Virus record (IMG/VR): IMGVR_UViG_3300012920_000183
Span: 1-29,024 of that record
DNA length: 29,024 nt
Origin: a virus
Strand: one strand, 5' to 3'
Shown piece by piece: positions 20,191 to 29,024 of the stretch. The translations under genes and the position numbers were made by a program. A model generated the notes under the pieces. It saw only the letters and a program-made list of their open reading frames with translations. It was not told the origin of the DNA and ran no database searches. Numbering within the stretch: the first letter of the stretch is position 1; each line of letters begins with the position of its first letter.

Positions 20191-20808
20191 ATGGCTTTTC
20201 CTACCACTAACGCAGTTACTGAACTGCCAGCAGTAAACCAAATATTAGCGTCTTGTGGTCAAGCTCCAGCGACCACTTTGGATCAAACCAACCCTGACGT
20301 TGCGATTGCATATAGTACTTTATTAGAAGTATCTAGAGAAATCCAATCTGAAGGCTGGAGTTTTAATAAGGAATACCACTACGAATTTACACCTGACACT
20401 AATAACGAAATACTAATACCAAACAATATCTTACAAATAGACTTAACAGAGAACTCTGCTAATGCAACTAAAGATGTTGTTAGAAGAAATGGAAAATTGT
20501 ATGACAAACAAAATCATACTTATAAATTTACAGATGGTAGCGTTGAGTGTGATGTTACTTGGTTTTTTGACTGGGTAGATTTACCACAACCTATAAAAGA
20601 TTACATAACAGCTAGAGCTGCTGGGATAACTTCAACCAGAATTATTGGAGATAGTACTCAATATAAGATGTTGCAACAAAAAGAGTCTTATATGAGAGCT
20701 ATGGCAGTGGAGTATGAATGCAATCAAGGTGACTATACATTCTTTGGTACTACAAGTAATAACAGCAAATATAACAGCTACAAACCTCACACAGCTTTAA
20801 TACGATAA
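20191..20808 (+). CDS. Tail tubular protein A (gatekeeper), T7 gp11-like
   Basis: This 205-residue protein starts at ATG 20191 just after the terminator; upstream in-frame codons lie inside the terminator and are rejected. The N-terminus (TNAVTELPAVNQILASCGQA) and the region EGWSFNKEYHYEF are typical of the T7 gp11 family (196 aa), followed by FDWVDLPQPIKDYITARAAG. It forms the dodecameric ring joining portal and nozzle. The following gene starts in a TAATG overlap. Confidence 0.92.
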   Translation: MAFPTTNAVTELPAVNQILASCGQAPATTLDQTNPDVAIAYSTLLEVSREIQSEGWSFNKEYHYEFTPDTNNEILIPNNILQIDLTENSANATKDVVRRNGKLYDKQNHTYKFTDGSVECDVTWFFDWVDLPQPIKDYITARAAGITSTRIIGDSTQYKMLQQKESYMRAMAVEYECNQGDYTFFGTTSNNSKYNSYKPHTALIR

Positions 20809-23483
20809 TGGCTTCAGTTACTCAACGAATTAACAATTTTCTAGGTGGCGTGTCCAGACAAACTGACGATAAAAAACTTCCTGGGCAAGTTCGTGAGTGT
20901 CTGAATGGGTTTCCTGATCCTACTTTTGGCTTAACTAAACGTCCAGGATTTAAATTTTTACAAACCTTACAAGATACAAGTGGCAATAATTTATCTCGAA
21001 CAACATTAGAAAATGCAAAATGGTTCTTTATTGCTAGAGATGAAGATGAAAAATATGTAGGATGCGTAACTAAAAAAGTAGGTAATACAAATGGAAGTAT
21101 TTATATTTGGAACGCAGCTGATGGAACCGCATGTACTGTAAGTTATACCAGTTATAGTGGGACATCTTGTCAAACATATTTAGACCAGCTTTTACCAATA
21201 AATAAATATAAACTTACAACAATTCAGGACACTACAATAGTCACTAACATAGCAAAGACTGTTGCTAAAAATCCTGATCCTACGTTTATTGCAAATACGA
21301 GAGCTACATTAATTCTTACAGATACTGCAATTTCTTCAACATATTCAGTAACGATGAATGCTGGAGGAGGTGCATCTGATCAAACTTTTAGTACAACTAC
21401 AAGTTCCTCAGAAACTTATGATGGCTTATTAACTACCCTTAAAAATGGTATTGATAGTTTTGGTATATCAGGTGTAGTCGTTACCAAATTTCTTGGTGGA
21501 CTACAGATTGAAAGAGAAGTAAGTGGTACAAGAACTCCTTTTACTATTACATGTAAAGGTGGTGCAGCTAATAACAAATTAGCAGTGTTTCAAGATCAAG
21601 TAGATAATGTTTCACAACTACCAGCACAGGCATTTCATAATCATGTAGTAAAAGTATTAAATACAAATTCTTCAGCTGATACGTATTTTGCAAAGTTTAT
21701 AGCTGACGATGGTATATCAGGTAGAGGACATTGGGAAGAAGGAAGAGATCCAAGTGGTTCATCAGGCTTAGATGCCTCAACAATGCCACATGAATTAATT
21801 AATAACGCTACAAATTCATTTGTTTTTAGAAGAGTTGATTATAAAGAAAGATTTGTAGGCGATGATTCGACTAATAGTCATCCTAGTTTTGTAGGTAAAG
21901 AAATACAAGATGCCTTTTTCTATAACAATAGACTTGGATTCTTAGCAACTGATAATGTTTCTATGAGTCAGGCTGGGGATTTTTTTAATTTTTACCATAC
22001 TTCTGCACAAATAATTACTCAAGCAGATCCTGTTGATTTAAGTTGTTCATCTATAAGACCAGCTGCATTGCATGCAGTTATACCTACGGCTGCTGGATTA
22101 TTCCTGTTTAGTGGTAAAGAACAGTTTCTAATGTTTTCTGATACTGGCGTGTTAACTCCAGGTTTAACGGTTATTAAGAGTATTAGTAACTACGAAATGG
22201 ACCCTGTTATAAACCCTGTCCAGACTGGAGATATTATAAATTTTCTTACTAAAACTCCTAGTTATACCAGAGTTTTTTCAATGGCTCCAAGAGGTGTTCA
22301 ACAACAACCTATGGTTATAGACGTTAGCAGAGTTGTTAAAGAATGGATACCAGCTAATATGACCAGTCTAAATACTAGTGTTCAAAATAAATTACTTACA
22401 TTAAGTGGTAATGAATCTAAATATATTTATTTCTTTAGAACATATACTGATGGTCAAGAAAATTTAATGGAGTCTTGGTTTAATTGGGAACTTCCAGGAA
22501 CTGTACAAACTTCTGCCATTGATGAAGATGATATGTATGCAGTTTGTTTTTTAAACAACAATGCTGTCTTACTTCAAGCTGCGTTAAGTCAAAGTCCAGA
22601 ACAAGCAATTATAGTTAATAACCAAGGTCAAAAAGTTAATCCATGTATAGATTTGTATGCGACTGCTAGTTCAGTTACATACGATTCTGCTGGAAAGTTT
22701 AGTAAATGTTATTTACCTTATAACCTTACACAATGGTCAGATTTAAATGACTTAACTCCAGTATTAGTTATTTCTGGTAGTACGGCTGCCGGTACATTTG
22801 TTCAATCAGGTTTCACTATGACACCTGAATATGTAATTGATGGTTTTCAAGCTTACTTTAAAGTTCCTAATCAAGATTTAACCAGTGTTGCAAGTAATGT
22901 AATTGTAGGTTTTAAATATGATTTTGATATTGTTTTACCTAGGATTTACATGCAATTAAATGAGGCTGGATCTAAAAGTGATTTTACTGCTTCATTAGTA
23001 ATATCAAGAATGAAGTTTGCTGTAGGCTTATCAGGTTTAATGGCATTTAAATTATTTTCAAAAGGTAGGTTAACTGGTTCTAGATCTTATACAGGAGATG
23101 GATCTACTACAGATTACAACTGGACTAAAGGGGATATAAATAATATTGATAGAGACGAAATAAAAATAAAAATAAATAATGTTGTTACTACATCTTTTAC
23201 TTTTTTAAGTGATACAGAAATTAGATTTACTACAGCTCCAGCTAGTGGAGATGTAATTGTTATCTATACAGATGAATGGTATAACTTAAACCCAATTCAA
23301 GAAGCTGACTTTTATTTAGCGGATGATGTACCGCTTGAAGATCAATCAATATTTACAATTCCAATACATCAAAGATCGAAGAATTTCCAACTAAGAATTT
23401 TTAATGACTCACCATACCCTGTCTCTTTAAATTCAATGATGTGGGAAGGACATTACACACCACGTTTTTATAGGAGGACATAA
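20808..23483 (+). CDS. Tail tubular protein B (nozzle), T7 gp12-like
   Basis: This 891-residue protein is somewhat longer than T7 gp12 (794 aa). The opening (VTQRINNFLGGVSRQTDDKK) and the segment RLGFLATDNVSMSQAGDFFNFY, followed by GLFLFSGKEQFLMFSD, are recognisable gp12-family signatures, as is the beta-rich, Asn/Thr/Ser-heavy composition. Six copies form the tail nozzle. The C-terminal part contains YTGDGSTTDYNWTKGDIN, which resembles the small beta domain common in fibre-attachment proteins of marine phages. It is directly coupled to the gp11-like gene. Confidence 0.94.
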   Translation: MASVTQRINNFLGGVSRQTDDKKLPGQVRECLNGFPDPTFGLTKRPGFKFLQTLQDTSGNNLSRTTLENAKWFFIARDEDEKYVGCVTKKVGNTNGSIYIWNAADGTACTVSYTSYSGTSCQTYLDQLLPINKYKLTTIQDTTIVTNIAKTVAKNPDPTFIANTRATLILTDTAISSTYSVTMNAGGGASDQTFSTTTSSSETYDGLLTTLKNGIDSFGISGVVVTKFLGGLQIEREVSGTRTPFTITCKGGAANNKLAVFQDQVDNVSQLPAQAFHNHVVKVLNTNSSADTYFAKFIADDGISGRGHWEEGRDPSGSSGLDASTMPHELINNATNSFVFRRVDYKERFVGDDSTNSHPSFVGKEIQDAFFYNNRLGFLATDNVSMSQAGDFFNFYHTSAQIITQADPVDLSCSSIRPAALHAVIPTAAGLFLFSGKEQFLMFSDTGVLTPGLTVIKSISNYEMDPVINPVQTGDIINFLTKTPSYTRVFSMAPRGVQQQPMVIDVSRVVKEWIPANMTSLNTSVQNKLLTLSGNESKYIYFFRTYTDGQENLMESWFNWELPGTVQTSAIDEDDMYAVCFLNNNAVLLQAALSQSPEQAIIVNNQGQKVNPCIDLYATASSVTYDSAGKFSKCYLPYNLTQWSDLNDLTPVLVISGSTAAGTFVQSGFTMTPEYVIDGFQAYFKVPNQDLTSVASNVIVGFKYDFDIVLPRIYMQLNEAGSKSDFTASLVISRMKFAVGLSGLMAFKLFSKGRLTGSRSYTGDGSTTDYNWTKGDINNIDRDEIKIKINNVVTTSFTFLSDTEIRFTTAPASGDVIVIYTDEWYNLNPIQEADFYLADDVPLEDQSIFTIPIHQRSKNFQLRIFNDSPYPVSLNSMMWEGHYTPRFYRRT

Positions 23484-23485
23484 AT

Positions 23486-24499
23486 ATGGGAATAAATGCA
23501 ATATTAGGATTTGGTGGTGCTCTACTAGGTTATTCTGGACAAAAATCAGCTGCAAGTGCTGCTGCTGCAAGGCACAACGAGATGATCGAAAAGCAATATG
23601 AGTACAATACCCAACTGTATGATATGCAGAAGGAGAAATCTCAAGCTGATTGGGATGAAGCTGTACGAAATATTACGAAGAAGCAAGCAGATGAGTTAAA
23701 ACTAGCTGCATATAAAGATGCTAATGCTTTGGATTCCTATAATTATGGAATGCAAATAAGGAATATGAAACAAGATTCTTTAAATAAGCAGTTTTTAAAA
23801 TCAAAGGAATTAAATAAAAAACAAAGAGCATTTAACACAATCGGTGCATCACTTGCAAAAAAAAGTCAACAAAGAGCATTAAGAGAAGCGACACAGAGAT
23901 TAATATTTCAAAACCAAGATGCCATATTGAAACAGATGGCAGCTAAAGGTGAAGCTATAGTAAAAGGTGGTAGCGGTAGAACTGCTGGAAAAGTGGTACA
24001 GGCTACCATAGCTGATTTAGGTAGAACACAATCTGCTTTAGCAGAATCATTAATGAGTGCTCAGACTAATACTAGAGCTGCAAATTTAAATATAGATTTG
24101 AAGAAAGCAATAGCAGATAAAAATGCTGATGCAAACTTAATGCTAGATCCTGGAACTCTACCAGTACCGCCTGTACCATATAAAACTTTAGTCACTGAAT
24201 ATGATTTACCTAGAGAATTAGAAGATTTTGATTTTGGTCCAGAACCAATTAAAGGAGCACAAATGACTTACACAGGATCATGGGCTAATTTAGGTGCTGG
24301 AATTTTAAATTCTTTAGCTAATTCAAGTCCTGGACCCGCTCAAAATAATGCTATAGGAGCTTTTAGTTCTAGCGATTTTATGAATCCAAGTACAAATTAT
24401 AATTTTACTGGAGGAATGGGAGATTTCTCTGGAGTTGATTGGACTAATAGCATAGGAGATTATTCAAGTTTAGCGGGCAGTATTTCAGTTCAATATTAA
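23486..24499 (+). CDS. Internal virion (core) protein, T7 gp14-like
   Basis: This 337-residue protein has a strong Shine-Dalgarno (AGGAGG at 23473-23478). The N-terminus has a glycine-rich hydrophobic stretch (MGINAILGFGGALLGY) followed by an alanine-rich, long helical region to about residue 210, typical of the ejected gp14 pore protein. The C-terminal 100 residues are Gly/Ser/Asn-rich and absent from T7 gp14 (196 aa). It is ejected into the host at infection and helps to form the trans-envelope channel. Position between gp12- and gp15-like genes supports the call. Confidence 0.85.
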   Translation: MGINAILGFGGALLGYSGQKSAASAAAARHNEMIEKQYEYNTQLYDMQKEKSQADWDEAVRNITKKQADELKLAAYKDANALDSYNYGMQIRNMKQDSLNKQFLKSKELNKKQRAFNTIGASLAKKSQQRALREATQRLIFQNQDAILKQMAAKGEAIVKGGSGRTAGKVVQATIADLGRTQSALAESLMSAQTNTRAANLNIDLKKAIADKNADANLMLDPGTLPVPPVPYKTLVTEYDLPRELEDFDFGPEPIKGAQMTYTGSWANLGAGILNSLANSSPGPAQNNAIGAFSSSDFMNPSTNYNFTGGMGDFSGVDWTNSIGDYSSLAGSISVQY

Positions 24500-24522
24500 A
24501 TAAATTTTAATTTTAAAAAACA

Positions 24523-26928
24523 ATGGCAAGTAGTTATCAAGGGTACGCTCGTCCTACTGGCTTTCAAGAACTCACAGCAACTAATGCTGAATTAGTAAGG
24601 CAGCAAGAGCAAGACAATAGAAAAATTCAAGCTTTAGAAAAACAAAAAGCTGAACTAGATAAACGAGCAGATAAGTCTGAACGTCAACTAGAAAGAAAAT
24701 TAACTAAAGAGGAAGAACAAAGACTTAAGAATTATAACTTTGTTGAAAACATTTCTTACGACAATAGAGTTCAGGCTATTAAAACCAATCAACAAATTGA
24801 AGAACAAAGCTATAGAACTCTTGCAGAGGAGGACCGCAAAAAGGCGCAAGACCTTATGCAATTTAGTCAGTCCCTTACAGATAGCTTAGGTAAATTCCAT
24901 GAAAAATGGAAAAACAATCAAATGCAAGCTGGATATAATGCAGCTGCAATGGAAGGGTTGCCTAGTGATTCTGTAGCTGATCAAGTAGAAGGTAGTAATA
25001 AACTTTATGAACAACACTTAGATATACAAGATATTGGAGAAGCTTTGTGGAAACAAGGTGCACCAGTTAATGTTGTCAATAATGTAAAAAGAAGTAGTGC
25101 TTGGTGGGAATATGGAGCTGCACAATACAGAGCTGAAGCAGCTGGTGATGCTTTTTCATTTTGGATAAAGAATTATGTAAGAGATTCTGGAGCTATACAA
25201 CCACATGAAGTACAAGAAGCCTTAGAAAAAGGCAGAGAGAAATTCTTAAAAATGAATAACCTATATGGTTATAGTTCAGATTTCTTAAATCCAACTTTAA
25301 AGAAGATGGGTGATGCTAGTAGGAGGTTATTAGCTAAAGCACAAGCAGGGAAAGATTACGTAGATAGTCAAGATATGGTTGCGGTTTTGCGTAATCAGTT
25401 TTATCAAAACAAAGATGTCGAAAGTATGAATAGATATTTTGCTGATGGCATGAAAAGTTTTGATAAAAATGGCGTTCGTTATAAAGGACTTTTTAAAGAA
25501 ATACTTAAAGAGGATTTATCTAACACAGATATATTTTCAGATGAAGTATTTGAATCTTTAATAAACTCTCCTACTACTGATCAACCAAGTAAAACATGGG
25601 CTGAAAGACATCCTATTTGGTATGACCAAATTGTAGAGGCAAGAAAAGAAGACGCACGTACCAGATTTGCAAAAAGAGAAGCAGAACACGAATTTGAAGG
25701 TCAACAGTGGCTTAAAAAACTAAAAGATGATGAAGATCTATTATTTGCCCAAGGTAAAAGATACAGTAGAGATCAACAAAAAGAGTTTATAAGACAGTGG
25801 AAAGATAATAAATGGGGTCCAATTCCTCCACATCTTACAAATATGGTTACGACTGAAGAGGTTTCTGATGAAGATATAAATGAAAGATTAGAGAGAAAAG
25901 ATAGAGGTGGTGAACCTATATATAAAGAAGATCTTTACGGTATTGATGATTACGAACTTTGGAAAGAATGGGCAGATATTGCTAAAGATTCACAGAATTA
26001 TTCATTACCCGCAGAATACAAAGAAGAGTTAACTTCAGCTATAAATGCTGCTGTTAAAGATTATGCAAAAGACCTACAGAAACAAGAAGATTACACCTTT
26101 ATTGATGCTAATACAACTAACATGAAAAGAGATTTCATTAGACTGTACAAGGAACATATTGTAGTAAGTGAAAGTCCAAGAAAAGCTTATAATGCTGCTT
26201 CTAATGAGATGAGAGAGAATCTAAAAAAAGGTGATTATAGCCGTTATGCAGAATCCTCTGATAATACAGTTTTTGTACAAAATAGAGAAATAGCAATGAC
26301 TGCTATTAAAGCTAATCCAGAAATATTTTATACAAGTGTAGTTCCTGGAACTGAAGAAGCTTTAAAAAAATATAGAGACACTAATGGCAGAGAAGTTCAT
26401 AAAATATTTGAGGATCTAGCCGTTGAACTTAATAGATCTAAAAAAATAAATGTAACTCCCACTCAACTTGCTGATTTTGGATTAGAAGTAATTGATGATA
26501 AACCAATTAAAACAGAAGCTGATCAAGAATTAGAAAAACTTCCTTTACGTATACAAAAATTATTATCAGTACATACTGACAAGGTAAGAGTAGAAAGAGC
26601 AAAAGTAGAATGGCTTAGAGATCAAAACGCTAACGTATCTTATAACGATCCAGGATTTTTAAGTGATGATTTGCAGAAGTTAATTGAAGAATCTAGAGAA
26701 AAAGTTCTTGATGATAAATTAAAAGAAGCGGGATATGTAACACCTCAATTAAATGAAGCACGTCCAAGAATAGGAGATTGGAAACGATTACCTAGAGGAA
26801 CATTTATTAAATGGGATGGTGATCAATGGATTGAAACTGGAGTCTTTTTTACAAATAGAAAAGAATATGAATTTCCAGCAAGAGAATACCTCGATAGAGA
26901 TCGGGTTAGAAGAAAACTACTAAGGTAA
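24523..26928 (+). CDS. Internal virion (core) protein, T7 gp15-like
   Basis: This 801-residue, highly charged, helix-rich protein compares with T7 gp15 (747 aa). It begins with a long coiled-coil (residues about 25-75, many Gln/Lys/Glu) followed by repeated helical segments with tryptophans (SSAWWEYGAAQYRAEA). I identify it by order, length and composition rather than by sequence motifs. It would form the periplasmic part of the DNA ejection tube with the gp14- and gp16-like proteins. It is four bases upstream of the last gene. Confidence 0.82.
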   Translation: MASSYQGYARPTGFQELTATNAELVRQQEQDNRKIQALEKQKAELDKRADKSERQLERKLTKEEEQRLKNYNFVENISYDNRVQAIKTNQQIEEQSYRTLAEEDRKKAQDLMQFSQSLTDSLGKFHEKWKNNQMQAGYNAAAMEGLPSDSVADQVEGSNKLYEQHLDIQDIGEALWKQGAPVNVVNNVKRSSAWWEYGAAQYRAEAAGDAFSFWIKNYVRDSGAIQPHEVQEALEKGREKFLKMNNLYGYSSDFLNPTLKKMGDASRRLLAKAQAGKDYVDSQDMVAVLRNQFYQNKDVESMNRYFADGMKSFDKNGVRYKGLFKEILKEDLSNTDIFSDEVFESLINSPTTDQPSKTWAERHPIWYDQIVEARKEDARTRFAKREAEHEFEGQQWLKKLKDDEDLLFAQGKRYSRDQQKEFIRQWKDNKWGPIPPHLTNMVTTEEVSDEDINERLERKDRGGEPIYKEDLYGIDDYELWKEWADIAKDSQNYSLPAEYKEELTSAINAAVKDYAKDLQKQEDYTFIDANTTNMKRDFIRLYKEHIVVSESPRKAYNAASNEMRENLKKGDYSRYAESSDNTVFVQNREIAMTAIKANPEIFYTSVVPGTEEALKKYRDTNGREVHKIFEDLAVELNRSKKINVTPTQLADFGLEVIDDKPIKTEADQELEKLPLRIQKLLSVHTDKVRVERAKVEWLRDQNANVSYNDPGFLSDDLQKLIEESREKVLDDKLKEAGYVTPQLNEARPRIGDWKRLPRGTFIKWDGDQWIETGVFFTNRKEYEFPAREYLDRDRVRRKLLR

Positions 26929-26932
26929 TAGA

Positions 26933-29024
26933 ATGTACTCAGGATATGATCCTAACTCTGTAGATAAAGAGGCATTACAAGAATCAATTGATCGAGATGC
27001 TCAGTACAGAGAATTAGAAAAAAAGAAAAGACAGATAGCTGCTGAACAGCAAGCTCAAGAGGAAGCGGAAGAGGTACAAGCTCAAGCTGAACTAAAAGAT
27101 GTTCGTAACAAAAAGAACTTAGGAGGCATTGTTGGAGTAGGTAAAGAAATAGGAGCTGCCGTTACCGGTGGATTACAAGATACAGTTTCCTCTGTTGTCA
27201 CTCTTCCAGAAAGAGCCATTGATATGTTCAGTGGTGAAATGGTTGAAGAAGGTAAAACTAAAGAAGGCTATAAAGCAGAATGGGATGATTGGTTTGTTAA
27301 AGATGAAAACCCCATAGAAACAAAAACATGGTGGGGATCAGCCTTACGAGGTCTGGTTCATTTCGGATCAATGGCAGCTGCAATAATACCCGCTGCAAAA
27401 GTATCTGGTATAGCAGCTGCAACAGCTGGTTGGAGTACAATAGTTCGTGGTGCTGCAATTGGTGCTGCTTCAGATTTAACATCTAAATACAGTCAAGAAG
27501 ACAATGGTCTCGCAGTTCTTAGAGATAGATTTAACTTTATAGATACTCCTATTTCTACAAGAGATACTGATCACCCAGCTATGAAGACATTGAAAAATGT
27601 TGTAGAAGGTATGGGAATTGGTGTGATATTTGATGGATTAAGTCTTGCTATTGGTAAAGGTGTAAAAAAAGTTAGAGGGATTGATCCTAAAACTAAGAAG
27701 CCAATTATCGAAGATGCTATTCCAGAAGAAGTAGAAAAAATAGCTTTACGAGCAGAAAGCCGTAGAGGACAAATTATAGAAAAAGCTCAAGATCAATTAG
27801 CTAGTCCAGAATTTGGTGCGTACAAAAACAAACCACTAGCTAACAAATGGCAAGCAGCCCCTACCTCTAATGGTTCTCCTTATGATGTCAGAAGACAGTT
27901 AAGAAGAACTAGAACAGAATGGGGAGCTGAACATGGATCTACAGATTCTTTATATACACCTGTTCAATTAGAACGTACAGCTATAACTAGTCGATTAGCA
28001 GAAGAGCAGCTTACAGGTATTATGCGTAACTTTATGAGTGATGCCAGAGTTCAAAAAGAAATAGCTGAGGCTAAGGCAAAACAAATACCTTTAAGTGAAA
28101 AATGGGAAGATGCTGTAATTACAGCTCAAAGAATATTTGAGGGTAGAAATACAAGCGATATAACACCACAAGAATTTTGGGCAGAATTAGATAAAGCACC
28201 TACAGTAAGAGATGCAAATACTCCAGATGAATTATGGGTTTGGAAAGAATCCAATCAAGCTGTTGCTGATTTAGTTATTGGATCATTATTAAAAGAAATA
28301 AGAGATCAAGGAATAGCAAACAGAGAGTTATATGACATAGCTGATTTAGCCGATATAGATGGTCCAGTTAAAGCAATGTATGACAAGATAATTGCTGGTT
28401 TAACTCAAATTAAATTGAGTAAAATGACTTTATCAGATATGTTTAGAGGTCAAGGTATAGGAAAAAGAAGAAATTTAATTTTTGATGCTGTTGACAAAGA
28501 AGTTGCAGAAATGGCTGAAGCTCATCAACTAGCATTAAAAATTGCTGGTGATGACGCTAATGATGATTTATTTAGAGCTATCCACGAAACAATATCAATG
28601 TCAGGTGAGATTCATAACTTAACTGACTACGATAATTACATTAGGAAAATAGTTAAAGGTGGTACGTTTAAAAAAGGCGGTAAACAAACCGGTCTAATAT
28701 TAAAAGGTTTACAAAGAGTATATAAAAATGGTGTTCTTAGTGGTCCTAAAACTCCAGTAAGAGCAATGATGGGTACTGGAACTGCTGCGTTTTTACGTCC
28801 ATTATCTACAGCATTAGGTGCTTCTATGAAAGGAGATGGTGCAACTATGCGAGCTTCGATGGCTGGTTTTAGTGCAATGGTTGAGGCTATACCAGAAGCT
28901 TTTACATTATTTAAAAAAAATCTAAATTCTTACTGGTCTGGAGATGTTGCAACAATTCAATCTAGATATAACGTCATAACAAAAGGTGATGAGCAATGGA
29001 ATTTATATACTAACTGGATAGAAA
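26933..29024 (+). CDS. Internal virion (core) protein, T7 gp16-like, 3' end outside window
   Basis: An open frame from ATG 26933 continues without a stop to the window end, so at least 697 residues are encoded. It begins MYSGYDPNSVDKEALQESID followed by an acidic coiled-coil, then glycine/alanine-rich hydrophobic segments at about residues 65-85 and 140-180 (HFGSMAAAIIPAAKVSGIAA). The gene order predicts the large gp16-like ejection protein (T7, 1318 aa). No transglycosylase motif is visible at the N-terminus, where T7 gp16 has one. The T7-type tail fibre gene would follow outside the window. Confidence 0.82.
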   Translation, partial: MYSGYDPNSVDKEALQESIDRDAQYRELEKKKRQIAAEQQAQEEAEEVQAQAELKDVRNKKNLGGIVGVGKEIGAAVTGGLQDTVSSVVTLPERAIDMFSGEMVEEGKTKEGYKAEWDDWFVKDENPIETKTWWGSALRGLVHFGSMAAAIIPAAKVSGIAAATAGWSTIVRGAAIGAASDLTSKYSQEDNGLAVLRDRFNFIDTPISTRDTDHPAMKTLKNVVEGMGIGVIFDGLSLAIGKGVKKVRGIDPKTKKPIIEDAIPEEVEKIALRAESRRGQIIEKAQDQLASPEFGAYKNKPLANKWQAAPTSNGSPYDVRRQLRRTRTEWGAEHGSTDSLYTPVQLERTAITSRLAEEQLTGIMRNFMSDARVQKEIAEAKAKQIPLSEKWEDAVITAQRIFEGRNTSDITPQEFWAELDKAPTVRDANTPDELWVWKESNQAVADLVIGSLLKEIRDQGIANRELYDIADLADIDGPVKAMYDKIIAGLTQIKLSKMTLSDMFRGQGIGKRRNLIFDAVDKEVAEMAEAHQLALKIAGDDANDDLFRAIHETISMSGEIHNLTDYDNYIRKIVKGGTFKKGGKQTGLILKGLQRVYKNGVLSGPKTPVRAMMGTGTAAFLRPLSTALGASMKGDGATMRASMAGFSAMVEAIPEAFTLFKKNLNSYWSGDVATIQSRYNVITKGDEQWNLYTNWIE

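Noticed and set aside
1-29024. CRISPR arrays, insertion sequences or long terminal repeats
   Set aside because: No regularly spaced repeats, no transposase genes, and no long repeat between the two window ends were seen.

Overview
The window is the left and central part of a T7-like podovirus (Autographiviridae type) that infects marine picocyanobacteria. The T7-ordered core runs RNA polymerase, SSB, endonuclease I, primase-helicase, DNA polymerase, 5'-3' exonuclease, portal, scaffold, capsid, tail tubes, internal virion proteins. Into this are inserted a phage integrase, a ribonucleotide reductase, a high-light-inducible protein and a photosystem II D1 protein. The layout, the AT-rich DNA and the partial tRNA-Leu(UAA) sequence downstream of the integrase match what I know of Prochlorococcus phage P-SSP7 and its relatives. 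A marine Synechococcus host cannot be excluded. All functional genes are on the + strand.

Layout. Positions 1-1400 hold a tight string of very small, unrecognised early genes, most of them joined by ATGA stop/start overlaps. Positions 1405-3020 hold a MarR-like regulator, a tyrosine integrase, a near-consensus sigma-70 promoter, the 5' half of a tRNA-Leu gene (the likely attP) and an intrinsic terminator. Positions 3021-10447 form the replication/transcription block. The DNA polymerase there is split into separate exonuclease and polymerase reading frames. Positions 10356-13382 form a nucleotide-metabolism block: a DUF3310 protein, a MazG-like pyrophosphohydrolase, and RNR alpha and beta. Positions 13382-16954 encode a repetitive putative virion protein, the portal and the scaffold. 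Positions 16957-18664 are a host-like cargo island with a 20-residue basic peptide, hli, psbA and two small genes. Positions 18671-19017 form a highly structured non-coding stretch with a glutamine-II (Downstream-peptide) riboswitch controlling a 32-residue peptide, followed by a compact three-way-junction RNA and a series of hairpins before the capsid gene. Positions 19018-29024 hold the major capsid protein, a strong terminator, both tail tube proteins and the gp14-, gp15- and gp16-like internal core proteins. The last of these runs off the window. Tail fibre, terminase and lysis genes are not present and would be expected to the right.

How the parts work together. Phage RNA polymerase takes over transcription, and the exonuclease, endonuclease, RNR and pyrophosphohydrolase recycle host DNA and supply dNTPs. 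D1 and Hli keep photosynthesis running, which powers RNR. The riboswitch would tie a small peptide next to the photosynthesis genes to the host's glutamine (nitrogen) state. The integrase plus tRNA half-site suggest at least a vestigial integration capacity.
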